Shown here: positions 7,811 through 15,442 of the stretch, in pieces
How the letters are laid out: each line of letters opens with the position of its first letter
Numbering within the stretch: the stretch's first letter is position 1
Program-made: the position numbers and the translations under genes
The notes under the pieces: model-generated
Database searches by the model: none
What the model was told of the DNA's origin: nothing
What the model saw: the letters and a program-made list of their open reading frames with translations, nothing else
Assembly (NCBI GenBank): GCA_963851405.1
Contig: CAWKPB010000009.1
Span: forward strand, 62,001 to 126,000
Source: JANPBY01 sp963851405
GTDB lineage: Bacteria; Actinomycetota; Actinomycetes; DATJPE01
Length of the DNA: 64,000 bases
Direction: 5' to 3'

Positions 7811-9190
7811 GTGAACCTCTCTGATCTGAGCCTGTGGTGGGACACCCTCCCCCCGGAACTAGCCGGCCCTGCGCGAGCCCCCCTCCAGGGGGATGCGGAC
7901 GCCGACGTGGTGATCGTCGGCGCCGGCTACACCGGTTTGTGGACCGCGTACTACCTCGCACAGGCAGATCCCACCTTGAGGATTCGGGTCCTGGAACGTG
8001 AAGTCGCCGGGTTTGGTGCCTCGGGGCGAAACGGTGGCTGGTGCTCGGCCCTGTTCCCCGCGTCCTGGAACAAGATCGCCAAGGGATCGGGGCGCGAAGC
8101 GGCGGTCGCGATGCAGCGGGCGATGTTCGCCACCGTCGATGAGGTCGGCGCCGTTGTGGCCGCCGAGGGCTGGGACGTGCACTGGAGCAAGGGCGGAACA
8201 ACCGGGCTGGCACGAACTCCGGCGCAGGTTGAGCGCGCCAAGCAGGAGATCAGCGAGGCTCGAGCCTGGGGATTCGGTGAGGACGACTACCGCTGGCTGG
8301 ACGCCGAGGAGGCCCATGCCTCGGTGGGCGCGTCGGACGTGCTTGGCGGAACGTTTACACCGCACACTGCGGCGATCCACCCGGCCCGACTGGTCCGCTC
8401 TCTGGCGTTGAGCGTCGAACGGCTGGGGGTGACTATCCATGAAGGCACCGAAGTGACCGCCATCGAACCTGGTGTCGTTCGCACGGCCACCGGTCAGGTC
8501 CGTTCGCCGTACTGCCTGCGCGCGACGGAGGGATACACAGCCCAGCTTCGCGGGTACCGGCGCGTGATCGCACCGGTGTACTCCTTGATGGTGGCCACGG
8601 AGCCGCTTCCTCAGTCGGTATGGGACGACCTCGGGCTATCCGACCGGCCGACGTTCAACGACTATCGCCACCTCATCATCTACGGACAGCGCACAGCCGA
8701 CGACCGATTCGCCTTCGGCGGCCGCGGCGCGCCGTACCACTTTGGCTCCACCATCTCGTCGGACTTCGACCGCAACGAGGCCGTGTTTGCCGACTTGAAA
8801 GCAGTATTGGTGGACCTCTTCCCCTTGCTCGCCGAGGCTGAGGTGACCCATGCCTGGGGCGGACCGCTTGGGCTCACTCGCGATTGGTATGCGTCCTGTT
8901 CATTGGACCGAACCACCGGTCTGGGCTGGGCCGGTGGATACGTCGGCGACGGCGTCGGAACCTCGAACCTCGCCGGCCGAACGCTCGCCGACCTCGTGCT
9001 CGAGCGAGATACCGATCTGGTCCGGCTGCCGTGGGTCAACCACCGCACTCGGCGTTGGGAGCCGGAGCCGTTCCGCTTCGTTGGTGTGAACGCCGGATTG
9101 CGGGTCATGAGCTCCGCCGACCACGCCGAGCAGCGCTCAGGTAAGCCCTCGAAGCGCGCCGAACTAGTGAATCGCTTGCTGGGTCACTAA
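7811..9190 (+). CDS. FAD-dependent oxidoreductase of the DAO family (gamma-glutamylputrescine oxidase-like)
   Basis: 459 aa flavoprotein with a GTG start 3 nt after the upstream stop. The N-terminal dinucleotide motif reads VVIVGAGYTGLWTAYYLA, followed by LEREVAGFGASGRNGGWCSA as in PuuB/OrdL-type amine oxidases. The C-terminal FAD motif is GLGWAGGYVGDGVGTSNLAGR. These enzymes oxidise an amine carbon with O2, releasing aldehyde and H2O2. In this operon it is a second route from a polyamine or its derivative to the aldehydes used by the two dehydrogenases. No gamma-glutamyl-putrescine synthetase (PuuA) is in the window, so the exact substrate is open. Confidence 0.87.
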   Translation: MNLSDLSLWWDTLPPELAGPARAPLQGDADADVVIVGAGYTGLWTAYYLAQADPTLRIRVLEREVAGFGASGRNGGWCSALFPASWNKIAKGSGREAAVAMQRAMFATVDEVGAVVAAEGWDVHWSKGGTTGLARTPAQVERAKQEISEARAWGFGEDDYRWLDAEEAHASVGASDVLGGTFTPHTAAIHPARLVRSLALSVERLGVTIHEGTEVTAIEPGVVRTATGQVRSPYCLRATEGYTAQLRGYRRVIAPVYSLMVATEPLPQSVWDDLGLSDRPTFNDYRHLIIYGQRTADDRFAFGGRGAPYHFGSTISSDFDRNEAVFADLKAVLVDLFPLLAEAEVTHAWGGPLGLTRDWYASCSLDRTTGLGWAGGYVGDGVGTSNLAGRTLADLVLERDTDLVRLPWVNHRTRRWEPEPFRFVGVNAGLRVMSSADHAEQRSGKPSKRAELVNRLLGH

Positions 9191-9259
9191 CGCCGTCGCA
9201 GCTTCTGGGGCGGGTGTGACGTCGGCGCCTGCCGCCGTTCTCGACCTAGCTCCGGTCGG

Positions 9260-10393
9260 TCAGCGCCGGGTGATAGGTGCGTCCGGAGACACCACGTTGA
9301 ACGCCCGCAAACTCGCGATCTCCTCCGGCCACCAATGGACTGTCGTAGCAGACGCGGGAGTTAGCTCCATGCGGAACAACGACTGAGCCGGAGCGCCGAG
9401 AGCGTGTCGCACCAGTGACTTGATCGGCGTCACGTGCGTCACGAGCACCACAGTCCGTCCCACATGGTTTTCAGTGATCCGGCGTCTTGCCTCGAGTACT
9501 CGGCGCTGCACCCCATCGAAGGACTCACCGAAGGGCGGCGCCACGGAGGTCGATCGAAGCCAAGCGTCCAGTTCCTTCGGCCAGCGAGCCGCCACTTCCG
9601 CGTAGGAGTAGCCATCCCAGTCCCCGAACGCAGCCTCTCGAAGGTCGTCGTCGACGGCGACTTCCGCGACACCGAGGGCCTCGGCCAGGATCGCTGCCGT
9701 CTGGAGAGTTCTGGCCATCGGTGAACTGATCAGGGCCGCGATTTCCAGCCCCGCCGCCGCAAGCATCCGCGCGGTCGCTCCGGCCTGATCTCGGCCCACA
9801 TCGGTCAGATCCGGATCGAGACCACCCGACCCGCTAAAGACCCGCGCCCGGGTGTGCTCGGTCTCTCCGTGCCTCACCAACACCGTGGACGTCGGCGGCC
9901 CCAGCTCGGGCGACCAGCCCACGAGCACCGGACGCCGATCGGGCGGTTCCGCGGCGGGGGTATCAAGAACGGGAAGATCCTCGATGCTGTGCCCATCGAG
10001 CGCTGCGTTGACCAGCCGGTCGGCAGCCTTGTTGTCTGCACGCGGCACCCACGTGTAGGTCACCTGACCTGGCGGGAAGGCGTTGAATGCAGCCTTGGCT
10101 AGAACCTTCATGTCCGGATGTTTGACCTGCCACCGACCGGACATCTGCTCGACCACAAGCTTTGAGTCCATCCGAACTTCGACCCTGGCCGACGGGTCCA
10201 ACTCGGCGGCTGCTTCCAGCCCAGCGATCAGCCCGCGGTACTCGGCCACGTTGTTGGACGCGATGCCGATCCGTTCCGCCCGCTCAACGAGAATCTCGCG
10301 GCTTTCGGCCTCACGTACCAACGCCCCGTATGCCGCCGCACCAGGATTGCCGCGCGAGCCACCGTCGGCCTCGACGACGAAAGCGCGAGTCAC
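9260..10393 (-). CDS. Bifunctional RNase H / acid phosphatase
   Basis: 377 aa fusion, start GTG at 10393 overlapping the zinc-ribbon gene stop (GTGA). Residues 1-135 are a type I RNase H domain (FVVEADGGSRGNPGAAAYGA; SNNVAEYRGLIAGLEAA; VRMDSKLVVEQMSGRW) with the expected Asp-Glu-Asp residues. After a Pro-rich linker comes a histidine phosphatase domain (VLVRHGETEHTR, catalytic RHG; LISSPMARTLQTA; VTHVTPIKSLVRHAL). This arrangement matches the M. tuberculosis Rv2228c product, described as having RNase H and phosphatase (CobC-like) activities. The first domain cuts RNA in RNA:DNA hybrids; the in vivo phosphatase substrate may be alpha-ribazole phosphate. Last gene of a three-gene operon. Confidence 0.93.
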   Translation of the reverse strand: MTRAFVVEADGGSRGNPGAAAYGALVREAESREILVERAERIGIASNNVAEYRGLIAGLEAAAELDPSARVEVRMDSKLVVEQMSGRWQVKHPDMKVLAKAAFNAFPPGQVTYTWVPRADNKAADRLVNAALDGHSIEDLPVLDTPAAEPPDRRPVLVGWSPELGPPTSTVLVRHGETEHTRARVFSGSGGLDPDLTDVGRDQAGATARMLAAAGLEIAALISSPMARTLQTAAILAEALGVAEVAVDDDLREAAFGDWDGYSYAEVAARWPKELDAWLRSTSVAPPFGESFDGVQRRVLEARRRITENHVGRTVVLVTHVTPIKSLVRHALGAPAQSLFRMELTPASATTVHWWPEEIASLRAFNVVSPDAPITRR

Positions 10394-11130
10394 AATCCCG
10401 ACTCGGCCGTACGGATCAAGATCACGCCGCAGTCCTCATGCCGAGTGACCAGTTCCGGTGGCGCAGCTTTGATGGCCCCCAACTCGATGCTCGTGAGCTC
10501 CATCCGGCACGCGCCGCACCTGGCCCGCGACAGCTCGGCTGCCCCGACCTCAGACCTGGCCCGAACCTTCTCGTAGAGCGCCAGCAAGGCCTCGTCGACA
10601 CCGGTGGCAAGAGACCGCCGACCGTCACCAGTGAACGTCAGGTCCTTGTCGATCTCGGCGTAGGAATGATCACGACGCTGCTTCGCGCTCTCGACCTGAT
10701 CCTCGAGGGACGCCGACTCCTTCGACAGGTCGGCTACAGCGCGTTGAACGTCTTCGAGCCGCTCCAGAATCTCTAACTCGACGTCCTCAAGGTCGGCTTG
10801 CCGCTTGGACAACGAACCGATTTCATGTTGGAGGCTCTCCAGTTCCTTGGACGACGTGATCGCCCCAGAGTCCAGACGTTCCTGATCGCGGGCCGCCCGA
10901 GCGCGTACCTGCTCGACATCGGTCTCCGCCTTGGCCACCTCTCGAGCGATGTCGCTGGCCTCCGTCTGGGCAGCGATCAGCCGATCACGCACCAACCCCT
11001 GTCGGGCGGTGAGCGCCTCGATCTCAGCGACTTCGGGCAAGGTCTCACGCCGGTGCGCGAGCTGAGCTAGGCGCGCGTCGTGCTCAGCAAGGTCGAGTAG
11101 GCGTAACTGGTCGGCTGGTTCGGCGTTCAG
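10390..11130 (-). CDS. C4-type zinc-ribbon coiled-coil protein (Rv2229c-like), probable CTG start
   Basis: About 246 aa if it begins at the CTG at 11130-11128. The only ATG/GTG/TTG candidate close by is a TTG at 11040, which would remove 30 residues (LNAEPADQLRLLDLAEHDAR and the next ten) that resemble the family N-terminus. The CTG has GAAAGGGG six nt upstream and overlaps the Nif3 stop as CTGA. The middle is a long Glu/Arg/Gln-rich coiled coil (about residues 40-170), and the C-terminus has a zinc ribbon with CGAC and a late Cys (ARCGACRMELTSIELGAI; HEDCGVIL). Its function is unknown; a nucleic-acid or scaffold role is usually guessed. Its order with Nif3 and RNase H matches Rv2228c-Rv2230c. 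Confidence 0.88.
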   Translation of the reverse strand: MNAEPADQLRLLDLAEHDARLAQLAHRRETLPEVAEIEALTARQGLVRDRLIAAQTEASDIAREVAKAETDVEQVRARAARDQERLDSGAITSSKELESLQHEIGSLSKRQADLEDVELEILERLEDVQRAVADLSKESASLEDQVESAKQRRDHSYAEIDKDLTFTGDGRRSLATGVDEALLALYEKVRARSEVGAAELSRARCGACRMELTSIELGAIKAAPPELVTRHEDCGVILIRTAESGL

Positions 11131-11939
11131 CGGGTGCCCCTTTCAAGGAGCGTCCAAGGGTCGGTGCTCACGGTGGAGACTCGGGTCTCCACGCTATCCG
11201 GCGGGAGTGCGGCGTGGAGCCGCGCCTCCGCATCCGTCAGCCACGGCCACTCCGTGGCGAAGTGGCCTGCATCGATGAGGGCCGGACCACCCGCCTCGAT
11301 CGCCTCGGACGCGGGATGGTGCCGAAGATCGGCAGTCACGTAGACATCGGCGCCGCTTTCTCGTACCTCCTCGAACAGGTCATCCCCCGCTCCCCCGGCC
11401 ACGGCGACCCGTTGGACCATCCGCTGCGGGTCTCCAGCCACCCGGACGCCGGCTGGCCCCACGGGCAACGCGGATGCGACGCGGGCCGCGAACTCAGACA
11501 GCGGAACAGCGCCTGCGAGGTCCCCCACTCTCCCGATTCCGTGGCCGCCGAGCGCTTCCAGCCCGCCGGACAGCCCAACAGCCACAGCGAGAGCGTCGGA
11601 CACCCCTGGCGTCGCGCAGTCAGCGTTGGTGTGTGCCACGAGCAGGGCACAGTTTCCTTGGATCAGTCGGTGGACGAGGAACCCTTTCGGCGTTGTTGCG
11701 GCAACCGTGTGCACGGGACGCAACAGGAGCGGATGGTGGACCAGCATCAGGTCCGCGCCCCAATCGAGTGCTTCGGAAACCGTCGCCTCAACTGGGTCGA
11801 CGGCCAGCAAGATTCTTCGTACGGGCGCCTCGGGATGCCCACAGACCAACCCGATCGCATCCCAGGGCTGGGCCATCCCAGGGTCGTACAGCACTTCGAC
11901 GCATTCCAAGACCTCAGCGACAGTCGGCGGGACAGACAC
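11127..11939 (-). CDS. Nif3-like dinuclear metal centre protein
   Basis: 270 aa, start GTG at 11939, first gene of the operon with the zinc-ribbon and RNase H-phosphatase genes. Seen: WDAIGLVCGHPEAPVRRILL, the metal-binding MLVHHPLLLRP, ALLVAHTNADCATPGVSDAL, and C-terminal VTADLRHHPASEAIEAG plus IDAGHFATEWPWL, which supply the His and Asp/Glu ligands of the bimetal site in the YbgI/Nif3 fold. It lacks the inserted CutA1-like middle domain of the longer family members. Some relatives are called GTP cyclohydrolase I type 2, but the reaction is not settled. It is divergent from the methyltransferase-like gene across 73 bp. Confidence 0.93.
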   Translation of the reverse strand: MSVPPTVAEVLECVEVLYDPGMAQPWDAIGLVCGHPEAPVRRILLAVDPVEATVSEALDWGADLMLVHHPLLLRPVHTVAATTPKGFLVHRLIQGNCALLVAHTNADCATPGVSDALAVAVGLSGGLEALGGHGIGRVGDLAGAVPLSEFAARVASALPVGPAGVRVAGDPQRMVQRVAVAGGAGDDLFEEVRESGADVYVTADLRHHPASEAIEAGGPALIDAGHFATEWPWLTDAEARLHAALPPDSVETRVSTVSTDPWTLLERGTR

Positions 11940-12012
11940 CCGGCGAGGCTACGCTCCAAACGCCCTAACCAGATCAGGGGCGCCGCATCAGCGATGCCTG
12001 GACTGGAGACCG

Positions 12013-12732
12013 ATGAGTAAAAGGTTCGAGGAACTCGACTGGCAGCCCACGCCCCTGGGAGACATCAGCCTGCGCCGGCGCCGCGATCCCGCCACCCACA
12101 CTGACGTCTTCGAGGTGAAGCTCGATGACGACTATCTGATGTCCAGCCTGTTCACCGTGGCTGAGGTCGAGGTCGCGCGCATGGCCCTCGATGGACTCAC
12201 CGGATCCGAGCTCACCGTGGTGGTGGGCGGCCTCGGGCTCGGGTACACCGCTTTGACCGTGCTGGAGGATCCACGAGTCCAAGAACTACTCGTCGTCGAG
12301 CGACTGGGACCGGTCATCGACTGGCACCGTCGAGCACTGGTGCCTGCAGGCCGGGTCTTGTCCGCGGACCCACGGTGCAGGCTCGTCGAGGGCGACTTCT
12401 TCACCATGGCGGCGGACGGCGCTCTCGATGCCGCAGTGCCCAGGCGTCGCTTCTCCGCCATCGTGGTCGATATCGACCATTCGCCCCGGCACCTGCTGCA
12501 CCCGAGCCACTCGAGCCTGTACGACGTGGCCGGAACTCGCAGCCTCGCCGACCAACTTGAGCCGGACGGGGTTTTCGCCCTGTGGTCGAACGATCCGCCG
12601 GACACCGAGTACAGGGACACCTTGTCCGTGGCTTTCCGTACCGTGGATGTCGAAGTCGTCAGGTTCACTCATCCGCTGCAGGACAAGGAGGGGACCAACA
12701 CCGTCTATCTGGCACAAGCCCCTCTCAGATGA
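12013..12732 (+). CDS. Spermidine synthase-like SAM-dependent methyltransferase
   Basis: 239 aa Rossmann-fold protein from ATG 12013. The SAM or decarboxylated-SAM motif is VVVGGLGLGYTALTVLEDPR, followed by an acidic end of strand 2 (LLVVERLGPVIDWHRRAL), DPRCRLVEGDFF and FSAIVVDIDHSPRHLL. The overall order is that of spermidine synthase relatives, but the gatekeeping loop is DIDHSP and not the usual DSTDP, and the N-terminal beta domain is short. It is probably not a true aminopropyltransferase and may methylate an unknown substrate. It stands alone, divergent from Nif3 and convergent with the fasciclin gene. Confidence 0.75.
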   Translation: MSKRFEELDWQPTPLGDISLRRRRDPATHTDVFEVKLDDDYLMSSLFTVAEVEVARMALDGLTGSELTVVVGGLGLGYTALTVLEDPRVQELLVVERLGPVIDWHRRALVPAGRVLSADPRCRLVEGDFFTMAADGALDAAVPRRRFSAIVVDIDHSPRHLLHPSHSSLYDVAGTRSLADQLEPDGVFALWSNDPPDTEYRDTLSVAFRTVDVEVVRFTHPLQDKEGTNTVYLAQAPLR

Positions 12733-12743
12733 GCTGCCGGGTG

Positions 12744-12791
12744 AAAAAGCTCGAGGGGCCGCGGACCCTTGCGGATCCACGACCCCTCGAG
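12744..12791 (-). terminator. Rho-independent terminator of the fasciclin gene
   Basis: Read on the minus strand, a 9-bp perfect stem (CTCGAGGGG at 12791-12783 with CCCCTCGAG at 12758-12750) is followed by CTTTTT (12749-12744). The 24-nt loop holds a further weak GGATCC/GGGTCC pairing that extends the hairpin. It begins 13 nt past the fasciclin stop. On the plus strand no T-run follows, so it acts mainly for the minus-strand gene. Confidence 0.85.
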
Positions 12792-12803
12792 GTCAGGCTT
12801 TGG

Positions 12804-13352
12804 CTAGCAGCTGGTGTTCAGCGCCGTCAGGTCGACATCAGACGGGACGAGCACTCCATCGATGACGTGCACGACACCGTTGCTCGCGGCCACGTCGGCC
12901 GTGACCACTGTGGCGTCGTTGACCATGACGCCGGCATCCGTGCTCAAGGTGACCGACTGACCCTCGACCGTGGGTACGTCGCCGGGCTCGATGTCAGAAG
13001 ACATGACCTCGCCGGCAACGACGTGGTAGGTCAGGACCTGAGCAAGAGCGTCCTGGTTACAGGGCAGCAGCAGTTGGTCGAGCAGACCCTCGGGAAGCGC
13101 GGCGAACGCCTCGTTGGTGGGCGCGAAGACCGTGAACGGCCCCTCACCCTGAAGGGTCTCGACGAGCCCCGCGGCGCTCACGGCCGTAACAAGCGTGCTC
13201 AGATCATCTGTGCTCGAAGCGACAGCCACGATGTCCGAGGCCGAGGCGGAGGGGGTCGGAGTGGACTCAGTCGTGGTCTCTCCACCCGAAGACGTACAAC
13301 CGGCGAGGGCAACGACGCTAGCTACGGACAGTCCCACAAGAAGGCGACGCAT
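12804..13352 (-). CDS. Fasciclin (FAS1) domain lipoprotein
   Basis: 182 aa exported lipoprotein. The signal peptide MRRLLVGLSVASVVALAGC ends in a lipobox (LAGC, Cys19), then a Ser/Thr-rich linker (residues 20-40). A single FAS1 domain follows: LVETLQGEGPFTVFAPTNEA (H1 region), LAQVLTYHVVAGEVM, and NGVVHVIDGVLVPSD (H2 region). Related to mycobacterial MPT70/MPT83, which are surface adhesion-type proteins. The ribosome site AGGAG lies 8 nt before the ATG. The 208-bp gap upstream should hold its promoter, and a strong terminator follows. Two Cys (in LPCNQD and at the C-terminus) could form a disulphide. Confidence 0.92.
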   Translation of the reverse strand: MRRLLVGLSVASVVALAGCTSSGGETTTESTPTPSASASDIVAVASSTDDLSTLVTAVSAAGLVETLQGEGPFTVFAPTNEAFAALPEGLLDQLLLPCNQDALAQVLTYHVVAGEVMSSDIEPGDVPTVEGQSVTLSTDAGVMVNDATVVTADVAASNGVVHVIDGVLVPSDVDLTALNTSC

Positions 13353-13560
13353 GATGTTGGCTCCTGATCGTTGGTGTGAGGCCGTGACATCGGACCCACT
13401 TACCCCTCACTTCCGCGACCAGAGCAGCTTTGGATGCATCAATCCGAATAATGATCTTCCCGTTCGCGTATCCACGCTTGACACGATCCGGCCAGTCGGT
13501 GAGAGGACTTACGGTTGTGCCGCCGACAGGCCGGATCGCGCGCCTGATTAGCCGAGAAGG

Positions 13561-14406
13561 TCAGGGCCGCGCGAGCGCACAGTCTGAGGGCGAAGGCTCA
13601 CTCATGAGGGCCACGTCGAGCGCGCGAAGAACCAGCCCTTGCATGACTGGAGCGGTGGGGAGCTGCCCGTGGTCGACAGACACCCCCGGGCACACCTCTT
13701 GGACGACGATCTCGACCGCTCCGTCCAGGCGGGCAGACTCCGGTGGCGTCACGATCTGGTCCTGGTCGGTCCAGATCGTCACCCACTGCGGTCCGGACGG
13801 GGTCGGATCGCCCTTGTTCAAAGAGAGCAGCAGATCACTGTCCGGGGCCAGCTGCTGGCAGGCCTCCGGGCACGAAGCCGTACCGAGGAACGCCGCCAGC
13901 CCGGCTACTTCGGTCCCGTGGTTCGGTGACCCCAACAACACGATCCTGCGAGCGAGTTTGGACCCCCCGAGCTCGGTGGCCCACAGCCGCGTCACCACGC
14001 CCCCTGCGGAATACCCGACGACATCGACCGATGGGGCGCCGTCGCTCAGGGCAGCGTTCACAGCTCGCTCCAGTCGTCCCGCCTGGACACGCAAGTCGCC
14101 AGTGCCGTTGCCTTCGAGCACCAAAATCTCCGTCGTCCGACCGGCGGCCTGGAGTGTTCCTGCCAGCTGGTTGAGCGCGTCCGTCCCCCCTCCGTAACCG
14201 GGAACGAGAATCACTGGGCCGGGTGCCCCTTGGTCGGTGGTGATGATCGAGGCCGGCTCGCGGCGGACAGCGAGCACTCCAAGAACCAGAAGGGCGACTA
14301 GGCAGCTGACTCCGGCGAGAACCCAACGGCGCCGCGACCCGAAAGACGCTGTGGCAGGGTCGAGGGGCACCGGATGACCGTAAACGCTAGACGCAGTCAC
14401 GAGCAT
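13561..14406 (-). CDS. Membrane-anchored alpha/beta hydrolase, lipase-like
   Basis: 281 aa. A cytoplasmic head is followed by one hydrophobic helix (about residues 28-47, WVLAGVSCLVALLVLGVLAV), so the catalytic part is probably outside the membrane. The hydrolase core shows the oxyanion segment PVILVPGYGGGTDALNQLAG, the nucleophile elbow DVVGYSAGGVVTRLW, RIVLLGSPNHGTEVAGL, an acidic residue region near TIWTDQDQIVTPP and a late His in VSVDHGQLPTAP. This is the pattern of secreted triacylglycerol lipase/LipA-like esterases. The substrate is not predictable. Four Cys in the mature part suit an extracellular disulphide-bonded enzyme. Confidence 0.85.
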   Translation of the reverse strand: MLVTASSVYGHPVPLDPATASFGSRRRWVLAGVSCLVALLVLGVLAVRREPASIITTDQGAPGPVILVPGYGGGTDALNQLAGTLQAAGRTTEILVLEGNGTGDLRVQAGRLERAVNAALSDGAPSVDVVGYSAGGVVTRLWATELGGSKLARRIVLLGSPNHGTEVAGLAAFLGTASCPEACQQLAPDSDLLLSLNKGDPTPSGPQWVTIWTDQDQIVTPPESARLDGAVEIVVQEVCPGVSVDHGQLPTAPVMQGLVLRALDVALMSEPSPSDCALARP

Positions 14407-14764
14407 CTGCGAATCCGTCGCCGCGACCAGATACCAATCGGCGCCGGTTCGCGGTCATTCATCTCGGTCCCGAGACAATGCGAACGCCGCCGCGGCCAAG
14501 GACACCCTCGCAGGCCCCGTCCCAGGTCGGGTGATCGAGCAGCTCAAGGTCGACAGCCCTCGGCGCAGGCCGCGGAATCCACTGCGTCACCCAGCAAGAA
14601 CCATTGCCGTAGGCAGACACCGCCCGGCTGGGCCACGCATGGCCCCCCGTGTTGGCGCCGTTCTCACAGACTCGAAGCGGGGACCTCGGGGTCGGACGTG
14701 GCCCTTCGGGCTTGTCCCGTACCGATTCCTCAGCCATGCGCCGGCCCACCGTCGGTGTGATCGG
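14407..14764. other. Gap without a confident gene
   Basis: Between the hydrolase start and tRNA-Val there are 358 bp with no convincing gene. One minus-strand frame (14459-14737) stays open and is listed separately at low confidence. No hairpin with a T-run and no repeat was recognised. The hydrolase promoter should lie at its left end. Confidence 0.5.
14459..14737 (-). CDS. Possible small hypothetical protein
   Basis: An open frame of 92 codons from the ATG at 14737, just downstream of tRNA-Val on the same strand. It has three Trp and four Cys and no recognised domain or membrane segment. Codon third positions are GC-biased but less so than in neighbouring genes, and no good ribosome site was seen before the ATG. 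It may be a chance frame in GC-rich DNA. It is listed because it is the only candidate gene in a 358-bp gap. Confidence 0.25.
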   Translation of the reverse strand: MAEESVRDKPEGPRPTPRSPLRVCENGANTGGHAWPSRAVSAYGNGSCWVTQWIPRPAPRAVDLELLDHPTWDGACEGVLGRGGVRIVSGPR

Positions 14765-14838
14765 TGGGCGCAAAGGGACTCGAACCCCTGACCCCCTGCT
14801 TGTAAGGCAGGTGCTCTAACCAACTGAGCTATGCGCCC
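14765..14838 (-). tRNA. tRNA-Val (anticodon TAC)
   Basis: A full cloverleaf can be folded on the minus strand: acceptor GGGCGCA/TGCGCCC, D-arm with AGCTCAGTTGGTTAGAGC, anticodon stem CCTGC/GCAGG with loop CTTACAA (anticodon TAC, reads GTA/GTG), and T-arm GGTTCGAGTC. The discriminator is A. CCA is not encoded (the next bases are CCG), so it must be added after transcription. Confidence 0.96.
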
Positions 14839-14881
14839 GGACGACGAGGAGGGTACCCGGCGGCCCGGGGTATGGCTGCCG

Positions 14882-15340
14882 TTAGAGCTCGGCCAGCACC
14901 TTGGCGTACTCGTCGGCATCTCTCGGCTCACCGATGCCGTGAATGACCGACCAGCGAATGGCACCCGACTTGTCGACGATGAAGGTGCCTCGTTGAGCTA
15001 CCCCCTTCTCTTCGACGAAGACTTCGTACGCGGCGGCCACAGCCCCGTGCGGCCAGTGGTCGGACAGGAGCGGGAAGGTGTATCCCTCCCGATCGGCGAA
15101 GACTCGCTGAGTGAACACGGCATCGCAGGACACCGCGAGGGTGATCGTGTCGTCATTGTCAAACTCGGGGAGCCGGTCGCGTAGGGCACACAATTCGCCC
15201 GCGCACTTGCCGGAGAAGGCCCAAGGGAAGAACACCAAAACCACGTTCTTGGATCCCCGAAACGACGAGAGGGCAACATCGGCCCCGTTTTGGTCCCGAA
15301 GAGTGAAATCTGGTGCCTGCGCTCCGACCTCGAGGGGCAT
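14882..15340 (-). CDS. ahpE: Peroxiredoxin of the AhpE type
   Basis: 152 aa thiol peroxidase from the ATG at 15340 (ribosome site AAAGGA about 6 nt upstream). The start gives MPLEVGAQAPDFTLRDQNG, the usual beginning of the family. The peroxidatic Cys lies in FFPWAFSGKCAGELCALRD, a variant of the PxxxT/SxxC motif; a second Cys three residues on is also usual in AhpE. Later conserved parts are SCDAVFTQRVFADREGYTFP and a C-terminal IRWSVIHGIGEPRD. It reduces H2O2, organic peroxides and peroxynitrite, with mycothiol/mycoredoxin as the likely reductant in actinobacteria. Neighbour order with DUF3052 matches Rv2238c-Rv2239c. Confidence 0.93.
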   Translation of the reverse strand: MPLEVGAQAPDFTLRDQNGADVALSSFRGSKNVVLVFFPWAFSGKCAGELCALRDRLPEFDNDDTITLAVSCDAVFTQRVFADREGYTFPLLSDHWPHGAVAAAYEVFVEEKGVAQRGTFIVDKSGAIRWSVIHGIGEPRDADEYAKVLAEL

Positions 15341-15442
15341 GACAATCCTTTCGTTTATCCGTGGCTCACTGGACGGTGAAGACGCCCGCAGTGGCCAACT
15401 CGGCATAAGGGCTCAGCATTCCCAGTGGGACCGCGGGAAGAA

